Positions 24,473-33,168 of a DNA stretch of 64,000 nt are shown piece after piece. Within the stretch, counting starts at the first letter, position 1. Each line of letters starts with the position of its first letter. Made by a program: the position numbers and the translations under genes. The DNA comes from Leucobacter salsicius M1-8 (lineage in GTDB: Bacteria > Actinomycetota > Actinomycetes > Actinomycetales > Microbacteriaceae). The stretch spans positions 124,001-188,000 of the forward strand of contig NZ_AOCN01000007.1 of NCBI RefSeq assembly GCF_000350525.1, read 5' to 3'. Under the pieces are notes generated by a model. It worked only from the letters and a program-made list of their open reading frames with translations, made no database searches and was not told the origin of the DNA.

Positions 24473-24832
24473 CTAGCGCTTGTTCGCCTCATGCAGCTCA
24501 TGGAGCTGTGCTTCAGTCATTCCCAGGTGTGCGCCGATCTCGCGAATGAGTGTGTTCCAGACTTCACGCTTCAGCTGTTCTTCGTTGTGGGCATGGGCAA
24601 GCATGGACTCACGGTAGAGCACCACATTGTCGGGGATCGCCTCGGCACCAAAGTTTCCGCGTGCGGTAAGCGGTGTACCTCGGTACACCGCAAGCACGTT
24701 GAGATTGCCGTCTTCCGGCGCATCTTCCACGGTGATCGCGACGTTGTTGAGCACCTTCGCGAGGTCGTCGGGCAGTTCATCCATGAGGGATGCGACGAGG
24801 TCGATGAACTGGTCTTCAGTGACTGGCTTCAT
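24473..24832 (-). CDS. Zincin-like metallopeptidase-family protein with a degraded active site
   Basis: The 119-residue protein matches the small 'metallopeptidase family protein' (zincin-like, PF06262 type) along its length: DELPDDLAKVLNNVAITVED, YRGTPLTARG, LPD-like IPDNVVLYRESML and the final motif helix. In the family the helix reads HEIxHHFG and binds zinc. Here it reads REIGAHLG (R97, E98, A101, H102), so both histidines of HExxH are gone. It is unlikely to be a zinc protease, though the fold seems intact. The ATG at 24832 gives MKPVTEDQF; the frame is open further upstream without a good start. It lies between two hairpins as a single gene. Confidence 0.85.
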   Translation of the reverse strand: MKPVTEDQFIDLVASLMDELPDDLAKVLNNVAITVEDAPEDGNLNVLAVYRGTPLTARGNFGAEAIPDNVVLYRESMLAHAHNEEQLKREVWNTLIREIGAHLGMTEAQLHELHEANKR

Positions 24833-24884
24833 GGGGACAGTCTGGCACGGGCGAATCGTCGATGCAGCAATCAGCCAGTTAGAC

Positions 24885-24914
24885 GGGCTCCTCGCGAGCG
24901 ATCGCGAGGAGCCC
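24885..24914 (-). terminator. Terminator of the amidase/Dpp/iminopeptidase operon
   Basis: A perfect 13-bp stem GGGCTCCTCGCGA with a GCGA tetraloop lies ten bases after the stop of the hydrolase gene at 24925 and ends the seven-gene operon. Confidence 0.7.
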
Positions 24915-24924
24915 ACCCTTCACA

Positions 24925-25845
24925 TCAGGCTTCTTTCGACTCCATGAAGTTTTCGAGGATCGCCAGGATTTCAGCTGGCTTCTCGAGATGCGAGCAGTGG
25001 CTCGTGCCTTCGACCACGACCGACTCCACATCAGAAATGTTTGCGACGTAGGGCGCCCAGGTTTCGGGAGTGGCCTCATCGAATTCACCTGCGAGCACGA
25101 GGCACGGAGCTTCGATGAGATGTAGCTGGTCAATGATCGACCAGGTCTTCATTGTGCCGATGACGTGGAACTCGTTGGGGCCATTCATGGTGTGGTACAC
25201 CGTGGGCTCCGCCTGCATCTGAGCGTCACTCGCTACCATTTCAGGCGGGGTGGGCACCACGTTACACACGTGGCGCCGGTAGAACTCGTCCACGTAACCG
25301 AGGTACTCAGGGTTCTCGATGTCACCGGCGTCTTCAAACTTCTTCATGGATTCATCCATGCCTGCAGGTAGCTCCCCGCGAAGACGCGCCGCTCCTTCCA
25401 GCCACAGTTCCATCGAGGCTGGCGAGTTACAGATGCTCGCAGACACCAATCCCTCAGGCCGACGAACCGCGATCTCCGCGGCAAGCATGCCGCCCCACGA
25501 CTGCCCAATGATGTGGTACTTCGAGAAGCCCAGAGCCTCGACGAGGTTGTGAAACTCATCAACAAACAGTTGCGGGGTCCAAAACTCCGCAGGTTGATCA
25601 GGCAGATGCGTGCTGTTGCCACAGCCCAGCTGATCGTAGTGAATGACCGTGCGGCCCTCGGCAGCTAGGCCTTCTAGCGGCAGCATGTAATTATGAGCCA
25701 TTCCAGGGCCGCCATGAAGCACGATCACCGGCAACTTTGCCGGGTCTGGATTCACGGGCGTAGAGGTTCTCATCCAGGTCTTCCAACCTCGGAAGTCCAC
25801 TTCTTGTGTGGCTACCTGCCAAAGGGTGTTCTGCGTTTCACTCAT
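24925..25845 (-). CDS. Proline iminopeptidase-family alpha/beta hydrolase
   Basis: The 306-residue protein carries the oxyanion motif VLHGGPGMAHN, YDQLGCGNS, the nucleophile elbow IIGQSWGGMLA, a catalytic aspartate in LVLAGEFDEATPE and histidine in GTSHCSHLEKP. This is the proline-iminopeptidase/L-amino-acid-amidase family, which releases N-terminal residues or cleaves amino-acid amides. It has no signal peptide and should act on imported substrate in the cytoplasm. AGGAGG precedes the ATG. It is the last gene after the Dpp-type importer and acetamidase, so the operon probably takes up and hydrolyses a peptide or amide compound. Confidence 0.88.
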   Translation of the reverse strand: MSETQNTLWQVATQEVDFRGWKTWMRTSTPVNPDPAKLPVIVLHGGPGMAHNYMLPLEGLAAEGRTVIHYDQLGCGNSTHLPDQPAEFWTPQLFVDEFHNLVEALGFSKYHIIGQSWGGMLAAEIAVRRPEGLVSASICNSPASMELWLEGAARLRGELPAGMDESMKKFEDAGDIENPEYLGYVDEFYRRHVCNVVPTPPEMVASDAQMQAEPTVYHTMNGPNEFHVIGTMKTWSIIDQLHLIEAPCLVLAGEFDEATPETWAPYVANISDVESVVVEGTSHCSHLEKPAEILAILENFMESKEA

Positions 25846-25897
25846 CCCAGGTCCTCCTTAAATTCTTCATCAGTTCTGTGTGGTCGTTTTAGATCAG

Positions 25898-26914
25898 TTA
25901 GACGGCAACCGCACCAGGTATGGCCGAACCTTCAGCAGCGGGCACGGCCGGAAAGTGGCATGCCGCCTGAGTGCCGTTTTCCAAAGTCCGAAGCTCTGGC
26001 TTCTGCGTGACGCAGATGTCTTGCGCGATTGGACACCGAGGAGCGAATGGGCACCCTACCGGGCGATCGATGGGGCTTGGAATCTCGCCCTCAATATTTA
26101 CTCCCACTCCAATCTGCACATCCGAACTCGCATCAGTGGCCGAAGCCAGCAGCGCCTGAGTGTACGGGTGGGCCGGCCGGTGGTAGATCTCCTCATTCGT
26201 GCCGATCTCAACAATCTCACCGAGGTACATGATGATGATTCGATCGGCCATGTGCCGCAACACACTCAGGTCGTGCGTAATGAAGAGATACGAGAGATTC
26301 CGCTCCTCCTGTAAGTCAGCGAACAGGTTGAGAACCTGTGCCTGAATTGACACGTCGAGAGACGCCACCGCCTCGTCGGCAATGATCAGCTCGGGGTTCA
26401 CGATGAGCGCACGGGCGATACCCACACGCTGCCGTTGCCCGCCCGAGAGCTCCCCGGGAAATTTGTTGTAACTCGAAGCGGGCAGTCCAACATCGTCCAG
26501 CAGCTTCAGTACGCGTTCTCGAATCTCTTTCTTGGAAAGATTCGTCTGGATCTGCAGCGGGTCTCCTACGAGTTCTCCAATCGTGCGCCTCGGGTTCAGT
26601 GAATCGTAGGGATCTTGAAAAACCATCTGTACGTTCTGACGCAGGGTTTTCAGATCCGGGTTCTTGGGCTGCAGCAGCTCTTTACCCTGGAACTTCACAG
26701 TGCCCGAGGTGATTGGGTACAGACCCATCAGACACCAGGCGAGCGTGGATTTGCCACACCCAGATTCACCGGCAATTCCGACGGTTTCCTTTTGTCCGAT
26801 GGAGAAGGAAACTTCGTTGACTGCGTGAAGCTTCTTGTCCATCCACGGCATCCAACCGGTTGAGACCTTGAATGTCTTTACGAGGTCTTTGACTTCGAGT
26901 AGCGGTGTCGTCAT
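25898..26914 (-). CDS. Oligopeptide/dipeptide ABC transporter ATP-binding protein (DppF/OppF type)
   Basis: The 338-residue ATPase has Walker A GESGCGKSTLA, Q-loop MVFQDPYDSLNPRRTIG, signature LSGGQRQRVGIARAL, Walker B LIIADEAVASLD and the H-loop FITHDLSVL. The Opp/Dpp-specific C-terminus HPYTQALLASA...CPFAPRCPIAQDICVTQKPEL has the cysteine motif seen in family members with an iron-sulfur cluster. The ATG at 26914 starts one base after the DppD stop and has GGGGG six bases upstream; the open frame goes on to a TTG at 26932. It powers import together with DppD. Confidence 0.92.
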   Translation of the reverse strand: MTTPLLEVKDLVKTFKVSTGWMPWMDKKLHAVNEVSFSIGQKETVGIAGESGCGKSTLAWCLMGLYPITSGTVKFQGKELLQPKNPDLKTLRQNVQMVFQDPYDSLNPRRTIGELVGDPLQIQTNLSKKEIRERVLKLLDDVGLPASSYNKFPGELSGGQRQRVGIARALIVNPELIIADEAVASLDVSIQAQVLNLFADLQEERNLSYLFITHDLSVLRHMADRIIIMYLGEIVEIGTNEEIYHRPAHPYTQALLASATDASSDVQIGVGVNIEGEIPSPIDRPVGCPFAPRCPIAQDICVTQKPELRTLENGTQAACHFPAVPAAEGSAIPGAVAV

Positions 26915-26915
26915 G

Positions 26916-27980
26916 TCATGCCCCCAACTCAACTACAGGTTCAATTCCCAGGTGTTTTTCACTCTGGCTAGCTTGCAAGCTGCTTCGAAGCTCGGCGCGG
27001 GAGTCCTCGGGAAGCCAGCAGGCATCCACGTGATCCAGGTCAGACACCAACCCGGGTAGGCGAGGTGTCGTCGCGCACTTGTCGAATGCGAGCGGGCAAC
27101 GGTTTCTGAACCCGCACCCCACGAGCTTCTCGACTTCCTGCGCACCCGGTGCGCTGCCGGGAATCGCAACAAGCCTGTCCACCCGCTTTCCGCGCACCGA
27201 GGGCACGGCGCCCAAAAGTCCCCACGTGTAGGGGTGACGCGGGGCATCCAATACCTCGCGGCGCGGTCCACTCTCGATCACACGGCCCGAATACATGATC
27301 TGGATCCGATCGCACATACCGGCGAGAACACCCATGTCGTGCGTGATCAAGATGATCGAAGTATCGAAGTCATCTTTCAGCTCACGCATCAGTCCGAGCA
27401 CCTGAGCCTGGGTGGTCACGTCGAGCGCAGTCGTCGGCTCATCGGCGATGAGCAAGCGCGGCGAGCATGAAAGCGCCATGGCAATTGCGATGCGCTGACG
27501 CATGCCCCCCGAGAGCTCGTGCGGGTATGCGTTGTATCGCTGTTCTGGCGCGGGAATGCGCACGCGCTTCAGCAGTTCGATGGCCCGCTCCTTCGCTGCG
27601 GCCTTTGTTACTTTCTCATGGATCCGGATCTGTTCAACGATCTGCGACCCAACGGTGTACACCGGGGTCAGCGAGTTCATGGGGTCTTGAAAGATCATCG
27701 AGATGTCTTTGCCCCGAAAACGCCGCATGTCCTTAAGTGGTAAATCGAGAAGATCAACCCCGTCGAACACGACCTCGCCAGTGACGGTCGCAGATTTGTT
27801 GTTGAGCAGGCGCATCATCGCGGTCGTCGTGACAGATTTGCCTGATCCGGATTCACCTGCAATGCCGAGGATTTCTCCCTCACCAATCTCAAATGAGACG
27901 TTGTCGACCGCACGCACAGTGCGGCCATCGAGCTGAAAATCGACACAGAGGTTGTTCACGCTCAGCAGTGGTTTTTTCAT
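26916..27980 (-). CDS. Oligopeptide/dipeptide ABC transporter ATP-binding protein (DppD/OppD type)
   Basis: The 354-residue ATPase has Walker A GESGSGKSVTT, Q-loop MIFQDPMNSLTPVYTVG, signature LSGGMRQRIAIAMAL, Walker B LLIADEPTTALD and H-loop LITHDMGVL. Its C-terminus has the Opp/Dpp cysteine motif (KLVGCGFRNRCPLAFDKCATTP). RHPYTWGLLGAVPSVRGKRV marks the peptide-importer subgroup. It sits 23 bases after the DppB permease and forms the second half of the ATPase pair with DppF. Confidence 0.92.
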   Translation of the reverse strand: MKKPLLSVNNLCVDFQLDGRTVRAVDNVSFEIGEGEILGIAGESGSGKSVTTTAMMRLLNNKSATVTGEVVFDGVDLLDLPLKDMRRFRGKDISMIFQDPMNSLTPVYTVGSQIVEQIRIHEKVTKAAAKERAIELLKRVRIPAPEQRYNAYPHELSGGMRQRIAIAMALSCSPRLLIADEPTTALDVTTQAQVLGLMRELKDDFDTSIILITHDMGVLAGMCDRIQIMYSGRVIESGPRREVLDAPRHPYTWGLLGAVPSVRGKRVDRLVAIPGSAPGAQEVEKLVGCGFRNRCPLAFDKCATTPRLPGLVSDLDHVDACWLPEDSRAELRSSLQASQSEKHLGIEPVVELGA

Positions 27981-28003
27981 GTCTACTTATCCAATACCCG
28001 TGC

Positions 28004-28972
28004 TTAGGAAGCCCGGACTCGAGGGTCAAGGCGTCCCTGAATGATGTCGATCACCATGCTGGTCAGCACGACGAAGAATGCCGTATAAAGCACCGTTCCC
28101 ATGAGGATCGGCAGGTCGAAAGTGCGCAGCGCGTCGTATGTGAGACGGCCGAGGCCCGGCAGGTCGAACACCACCTCAACCAGCAGAGCGGCGCCACCAA
28201 TCAGCACACCAAAGTCCATGCCAAACAGCGCAATCAGTGGCGTCATCGACACTCGAAGGTTGTGCTTCAGCAGCACGCGAGTCTCTGACATTCCCTTCGC
28301 GCGCGCGGTAAGCACGAATCGCTCGTTGTCGGTCGCCACGATCTCAGACCGGAGCACACGCGAGTAAATGCCGATGTACATCGCGGCGAGTGTCAGCCAC
28401 GGGAACAGCAGACTCAACGCCCAAGCGCCTATGCCTTCGGACATGGGGGTATATCCGACGGGTGGAACCCATCTAAATACAGTCGCGTGCAGTGAGCCCT
28501 GCGTGATCAGGTTCACCATCTGGCCGAGCCAGAAGACCGGAAGCGAGATACCGAGAATGCCGATGACCATGATCAGCGGATCAAGTACGGTCCCGCGGAA
28601 GCGACCGGCGATCGTGCCAAGCACGATCGAGATTGACATCCAGATCACTGCGGCGCCCGCGACCAGTGACAGCGTGATCGGTGCGGCCCGAATGATCTGA
28701 GGAACAACAAATACGCCGCGATCCAGGAACGACGTGAGCTCCTGGGTAATGAGGAGCTTCTTCATCATCAGGAAGTACTGCACGACGAGCGGCTGGTCCA
28801 GACCAAATTCAGCGCGTACTCGAGCAAGAATTTCAGGAGTCGCGTTCTTACCTGCCAACCTCGCCACCGGATCAACTCCCGGGGTGGCATAGAAGATCAG
28901 GAACACGATGATGCTGATTGCGATCAACACGAGGAGCGCAGAAGCGATCCGCTTAAGAATGAAACGAGTCAT
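28004..28972 (-). CDS. ABC transporter permease (DppB/OppB type)
   Basis: The 322-residue integral membrane protein begins MTRFILKRIASALLVLIAIS, followed by GVDPVARLAGKNATPEILARVRAEFGLDQPLVVQY, the periplasm-side signature of DppB/OppB permeases. About six transmembrane helices follow, with the EAA loop in the form VLTARAKGMSETRVLLKHNLR that contacts the ATPases. The unusual gene order here is C-B-D-F rather than B-C-D-F. Confidence 0.92.
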   Translation of the reverse strand: MTRFILKRIASALLVLIAISIIVFLIFYATPGVDPVARLAGKNATPEILARVRAEFGLDQPLVVQYFLMMKKLLITQELTSFLDRGVFVVPQIIRAAPITLSLVAGAAVIWMSISIVLGTIAGRFRGTVLDPLIMVIGILGISLPVFWLGQMVNLITQGSLHATVFRWVPPVGYTPMSEGIGAWALSLLFPWLTLAAMYIGIYSRVLRSEIVATDNERFVLTARAKGMSETRVLLKHNLRVSMTPLIALFGMDFGVLIGGAALLVEVVFDLPGLGRLTYDALRTFDLPILMGTVLYTAFFVVLTSMVIDIIQGRLDPRVRAS

Positions 28973-28989
28973 ATCGATGTACCGTCCGA

Positions 28990-30015
28990 TCAGTTCGCTT
29001 CGAGCGAGTCGCGCAGGGCGTCACCGAGAATATTGAAGGCAGCCGCTGTGGCTGCGATGAGCAAGCCTGGTACAAGCGCGACCATAGGCCTCGTGTACAT
29101 CATTGCGAGGCCATCGTTGATGATGGTTCCCCAGCTCGCCTCGGGCTCCTGAACACCAACGCCAAGGAATGAAAGCGCAGCTTCGATGAGCATGCACAAG
29201 GCGATCATGATGGGGATGTACACCAGAAGCGAAGGCAGCACATTTGGAATCACGTCGCGCACCAGGGTACGCATGCGCGAGGAACCAAGCGAGGTTGATG
29301 CCTTTACGAACGTGCGATTCTTGATGGCCACGGTCTGTGCACGGATCGGTCTCGCCACATAGGGAACGTAGATGAGCGCGATGATCAAGGTCGGAATCAT
29401 GAGCGAGTCTGATTCCAGGTTGATTGGCCCCCAACTAAAGCCGTTTTGCACCAGGATGATCGACAGCGAGATCGCGAGCAGGTACACAGGAAAAGCCCAG
29501 AGCACATCGAACAGTCGCGACAGGATGCTGTCAGTGATGCCACCAAAGAAGCCAGCAATCACGCCGAGTCCGCCACCAACCAGGCAACAGAGAAACGCGG
29601 CAACGCCTCCAATCAGCAGGCTGTTAGCTCCACCAAAAAGGATGCGGGCCATGACGTCACGGCCCTGAGCATCAGCGCCCAAGAAGTAGTTAGTGAGATC
29701 CCAAGTGGGACCAATAGGAGTGACACCGAAGCTACCGTCTACCCCGCTCTGCAGCAGGTCGACTTCTTCACCGTTGATCACGGTTGTGCCATTGATGTTG
29801 CTATTGAACACCGCAGTATCTGGGCTGAGCAGCGACAGGTACAGCGGTGCGCAGACCGCGGCAGCCGTGATCAAAACGATCACGGCCACCGCGGACCAAG
29901 CTGCGGGTTTAACCCGCAGCTTTCGCCACGCCGTCGCCCAGGGACCAGTACCCAGTTCTACGGTTGCTTGTGCTGCCTCGGCAGAACGAACGACAGGTTT
30001 CAGAAACGACGACAT
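28990..30015 (-). CDS. ABC transporter permease (DppC/OppC type)
   Basis: The 341-residue permease has a cytoplasmic N-terminus with WRKLRVKPAAWSAVAVIVLI (the DppC 'rrnk.a..gl' entry), an external loop FLGADAQGRDVMARILFGG characteristic of the C-type partner, about six helices, and the EAA loop FVKASTSLGSSRMRTLVRDVIPNVLPSLLVY. The extra 65-residue external segment after helix 1 (SPDTAVFNSNINGTTVING...) is longer than in many DppC. It lies seven bases after the substrate-binding protein gene. Confidence 0.92.
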   Translation of the reverse strand: MSSFLKPVVRSAEAAQATVELGTGPWATAWRKLRVKPAAWSAVAVIVLITAAAVCAPLYLSLLSPDTAVFNSNINGTTVINGEEVDLLQSGVDGSFGVTPIGPTWDLTNYFLGADAQGRDVMARILFGGANSLLIGGVAAFLCCLVGGGLGVIAGFFGGITDSILSRLFDVLWAFPVYLLAISLSIILVQNGFSWGPINLESDSLMIPTLIIALIYVPYVARPIRAQTVAIKNRTFVKASTSLGSSRMRTLVRDVIPNVLPSLLVYIPIMIALCMLIEAALSFLGVGVQEPEASWGTIINDGLAMMYTRPMVALVPGLLIAATAAAFNILGDALRDSLEAN

Positions 30016-30022
30016 GGTTAGA

Positions 30023-31759
30023 TCACTGCACCCAGAACTGCGAGAGAACCGCGCTGTAGAGGTTGCTGAAGTGGTAGTTACCTACGCGCTCTGACAGGAA
30101 GTCAATGCGCTTGGGCGTAAACACGGGTGCCAGCGGAGACGCTTCCATCATCGCTCGGTCAGCCTCTGCCCACAGCTTGTCTGCTTCATCTGCGTCAGTG
30201 AGCTGAGCCTCAGCTGCTGCATCCATCATCTTGTCCAGCTCCGGATCACAGATGCCTGCGATGTTGACGCTTGACTCGCTGCTGGGGTTGAACGAGGCAC
30301 ACGAGGTCAGCACCTGAAGGAAAGCCGAAGGTGCTGGGTAGTCCGCGTACCACTGCGTGAACGACATCTGCACGTTGTTGTCGGTGTTCTGCACGTAATT
30401 GAAGTGGATGCTGTCAGAGAGCTTGGTGAGCTTGGCCTTGTAGCCGAGCTCGTTCAGCAGGCTCTGCATGTACTTGCCGCCCTCGACGCGAACGGGAATG
30501 TTCTCGACGTAGATGTTCACTTCCTGGCCAGCGGTGCCAGACTCTGCGACGAGCTTCTTGGCCTTTTCCATGTCGGGGCCGTCCCAGGCGCCGCCTGGCT
30601 TTGCCGTGTACATGCAGTCATCTGAATGCCCCATAAAGCCTGGGGGCAGAATGGTGCACACAGGAGTGGCCAGTGCTTCGCCACCCACGAGCTTCACCAT
30701 TGCTGCGCGATCAATCGCGTAGTTCACTGCCTGGCGCACGCGTACGTCATCAAACGGAGCCAGGTTCACGTTCATCGTGAAGTACTCCATTGCGGCCTGC
30801 TCATTTGCATGGAACTGGCTAGCGGTGGCACCGGTGCTGAGCTCCGCGAGGCGATCGGTTGGAACCGGATCAAACATCCAGTCTGCGTCACCGTTCTTGA
30901 TCTTGGTGACCGCGTTCTGGCCTTCGACACCGAACGAGTAAACGATCTCGTCTGCGTAGCCCTGCGGCTGCGCCAGATGTGACCATTCCTTGAAGTTGGG
31001 GTTGCGCTTTGCAACCAGTCCGGTCTTTGCGTCGTAGCTTTCCACAAAGTACGGGCCGGTCGACGGAAGCGGGCTGCCGCCTACATCCTTGGCGGGCGAA
31101 TCTGCAGGGAGCACCGAAGCATGCGGGGTTGCAAGCTTGTAGAGGAAGTCAGGATCAGCCTTTGTCAGCTTGAACGTGACCGTACGAGCGGCATCGTCCA
31201 CGACGATGCCGTCACTCAGGTCGCAGCCCTCGGGGGTTTCGATGCAGACGTCCGCACCCGTAATCACGTCGAACCATGCCGAACTGGTGGGTCCTGAGAT
31301 CTTAAACATGCGCTCGAAAGAGGCCTTAACGTCTGCCGGCTCAAGCACGTGACCGTCAGAGTAAGTAATGCCTTCACGAATCTTGAAGGTGTACTGCTTG
31401 CCGTCATCTTCTGCGGTGGGCAGTTCTTCTGCGAGGTCAGCCTGAGGCAGGCTCGATTCGGGTCCGCTGGTCTGGCCCAGCTTGGTTAGGCCATCGTAAA
31501 GAAACTGGAAAACCTGCCAGCCGTCATTCGAGTAGTTGATCTGGGGATCGAGTCCACCCGTAAAACCAGAGGCAGCAACAAGGTTCAGGGTTCCGCCCTT
31601 GTGCTCTTCCTGGAATTCGGGGTTCGCGCCGCCAGTTTCTTCCTGACCCTTACTGGTGTCGCCTCCGGCATCAGGTGCGGCGCCGCCGCCACAACCTGAC
31701 AGGAGCAGCGCCGCAGATAGTGCGACCGCTCCAATTGATGTCTTAGTGAAAGTTTTCAC
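30023..31759 (-). CDS. Family 5 extracellular solute-binding lipoprotein (DppA/OppA type)
   Basis: The 578-residue protein has a lipoprotein signal: VKTFTKTSIGAVALSAALLL then the lipobox LSGC, followed by a Gly/Asp-rich linker. The mature part shows family-5 features: GGTLNLVAASGFTGGLDPQ near the N-terminus, DGLTKL, TFKIREGITYSDG, FERMFKISGPTS, TVTFKLTKADPDF, VRQAVNYAIDRAAMV. It captures the importer's substrate outside the membrane. I chose the GTG at 31759 because GGAG lies five bases upstream and it gives a proper signal peptide; an ATG six codons earlier lacks a Shine-Dalgarno. The ligand class (peptide, amide, opine) cannot be read. Confidence 0.92.
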   Translation of the reverse strand: MKTFTKTSIGAVALSAALLLSGCGGGAAPDAGGDTSKGQEETGGANPEFQEEHKGGTLNLVAASGFTGGLDPQINYSNDGWQVFQFLYDGLTKLGQTSGPESSLPQADLAEELPTAEDDGKQYTFKIREGITYSDGHVLEPADVKASFERMFKISGPTSSAWFDVITGADVCIETPEGCDLSDGIVVDDAARTVTFKLTKADPDFLYKLATPHASVLPADSPAKDVGGSPLPSTGPYFVESYDAKTGLVAKRNPNFKEWSHLAQPQGYADEIVYSFGVEGQNAVTKIKNGDADWMFDPVPTDRLAELSTGATASQFHANEQAAMEYFTMNVNLAPFDDVRVRQAVNYAIDRAAMVKLVGGEALATPVCTILPPGFMGHSDDCMYTAKPGGAWDGPDMEKAKKLVAESGTAGQEVNIYVENIPVRVEGGKYMQSLLNELGYKAKLTKLSDSIHFNYVQNTDNNVQMSFTQWYADYPAPSAFLQVLTSCASFNPSSESSVNIAGICDPELDKMMDAAAEAQLTDADEADKLWAEADRAMMEASPLAPVFTPKRIDFLSERVGNYHFSNLYSAVLSQFWVQ

Positions 31760-31814
31760 CGATACTCCATTCGTCATTGATCTGAAGATTTGACCGTTGC
31801 CGCCTTTGGGCAAA

Positions 31815-32744
31815 CTAGTCCTGGTTGGAAAGGATCCATTTGGGGATGTGGTGGGTGGTAATTGCACCCGCAGCAACCATCGTGTCTTCGGGGGTTGCCG
31901 CCGAGCCAGCCGGGCCGCCAAGCGCCGAGTTGACTGTCGCACTCATCACAGTGAACGCGTCACCGCGCGAGAAGCCGTGCACCTTTGTGAGGAAGCGGAA
32001 GGCTCGCTGATATCCATGGGCAAGTGAGTCCTGGAGTGTATCGCCGAGGCCGACGAAGATGATCTCATCTTTGGTTTCAAGCACCGGGGCAGACACGGAG
32101 TACTCGCGGGTGAGATCAACCGTTGCCGTAATCTTGCCCGCTGCTTCAACTGCAACGTCTGAGGCTTCGCCTTCGGCCATGACTGCGTGGATGTCTCCGA
32201 GACCGAGGTAAGCGCCATCGATTCCCACAGGTAGGTACAGCCGAGTACCAATCGTCGCGTACGTGAGGTCAAGGTTGCCGCCCTCAGGGTAAACAGGTGA
32301 CATCGAAGAGTTTCGACCGGTCGCCGGAGCTGTACCAAAGCAGCCCACCATTGGCCGAGCTGGGACCTTGATTGTGTCGGTCAGGTGTACCTGACCATCA
32401 ATGATCGGAATCTTTCGCATGTACGGCTCATCGCCCATAACCTCGGCCAGTGCACCCGAGCCTTCGAAGTATCCCGACCAGCCGTGGTCTCCGAGAGTAA
32501 TGTCTACGATATCGACGATCAAAGTGTCACCAGGCTGTGCGCCTTCGACCACAACTGGTCCCGTAATCGGGTTCATCATCGATGTCAGGTTCTGGCTGCT
32601 TCCGCGCTCTGCGTACTCCGCGTATGACTCATCAGAAGTCTCAAACACAATCTGTTCACCGGTGCCCGGTGCGATCGTCAGTGACGGCAGGTCATCGGCA
32701 GAAAACCCCGAATGGGCCTTTTCTTTCGACAGAAAAACACTCAC
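31815..32744 (-). CDS. Acetamidase/formamidase family protein
   Basis: The 309-residue protein is of the FmdA/AmdA family: NPITGPVVVEGAQPGDTLIVDIVDI, HGWSGYFEGSGAL, MVGCFGTAPA, GGNLDLTYATIGTRLYLPVGIDGAYLGLGDIHAVMAEGE, and DAFTVMSATVNSALGGPAG. These enzymes hydrolyse formamide, acetamide and similar short amides to ammonia and the acid. Start is the GTG at 32744, six bases after AAGGAG, giving MSVFLSKEK. It heads the seven-gene operon with the Dpp importer and iminopeptidase, so it probably acts on, or releases ammonia from, the imported compound. Regulation is likely by the divergent GntR protein. Confidence 0.9.
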   Translation of the reverse strand: MSVFLSKEKAHSGFSADDLPSLTIAPGTGEQIVFETSDESYAEYAERGSSQNLTSMMNPITGPVVVEGAQPGDTLIVDIVDITLGDHGWSGYFEGSGALAEVMGDEPYMRKIPIIDGQVHLTDTIKVPARPMVGCFGTAPATGRNSSMSPVYPEGGNLDLTYATIGTRLYLPVGIDGAYLGLGDIHAVMAEGEASDVAVEAAGKITATVDLTREYSVSAPVLETKDEIIFVGLGDTLQDSLAHGYQRAFRFLTKVHGFSRGDAFTVMSATVNSALGGPAGSAATPEDTMVAAGAITTHHIPKWILSNQD

Positions 32745-33153
32745 ATGAAACTCCTTTGATTCATAAACGTCTTGACCTACTTCTGAAAGTCCATACCGAG
32801 GAAACCCAGAGATAAAATCTGCAGTTCTCCTGCGATGACTTCGATGTCCTAAGGACGCAGTTGTAGCTTGCCTCTCACTATAGTGAGGTTTAAGGTATCG
32901 AAAACGACCATAGGGTCTCTGAATCCCAACAAGGCGTAACAATTTGATTACCGATTTATTGCCTCTTGCCGCACCTCGGCAGAACCCTTATGGTTTTGTC
33001 ACGCACCATTTAAGCCCCAGTGGCACCCCAATTTCTCAACGACGAGGAGTCATTTCAGCAACGTATTTTCTTGGCGCAATCTAGAGGTGCTCTCGCACCT
33101 TCACCGCGCAATGCCAGTGGAGATCTTCAAACACATCGTCTTTACGATGCATC
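32745..33153. other. Long divergent regulatory region between amidase operon and gntR
   Basis: This 409-base gene-free stretch is clearly more A/T-rich than its surroundings. It holds a perfect 14-bp palindrome (32874-32887), a nested inverted repeat near the gntR start (33106-33168) and presumably both promoters. I see no credible ORF or RNA gene in it. Confidence 0.6.
32874..32887. promoter_or_regulatory. Perfect 14-bp palindrome, candidate GntR operator overlapping a -10 box
   Basis: CTCACTATAGTGAG is a perfect palindrome 130 bases upstream of the acetamidase start. Its centre contains TATAGT, which could be the leftward -10 box, so a bound repressor would block transcription. FCD-type GntR proteins bind short palindromes of this size; the match to this regulator is inferred from position. 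Confidence 0.55.
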
Positions 33154-33168
33154 ATGATGGCATTGCGC
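33106..33168. repeat. Nested inverted repeat across the gntR start region
   Basis: GCGCAATGCCA (33106-33116) is repeated inverted as TGGCATTGCGC (33158-33168). Between the arms lies a smaller hairpin CATCGT-CTTT-ACGATG (33134-33149). The right arm would cover codons 2-5 of gntR if the ATG at 33154 were used, hinting that the true start may be the TTG at 33190 (AGGAG four bases upstream) or that the structure controls translation. Confidence 0.5.
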
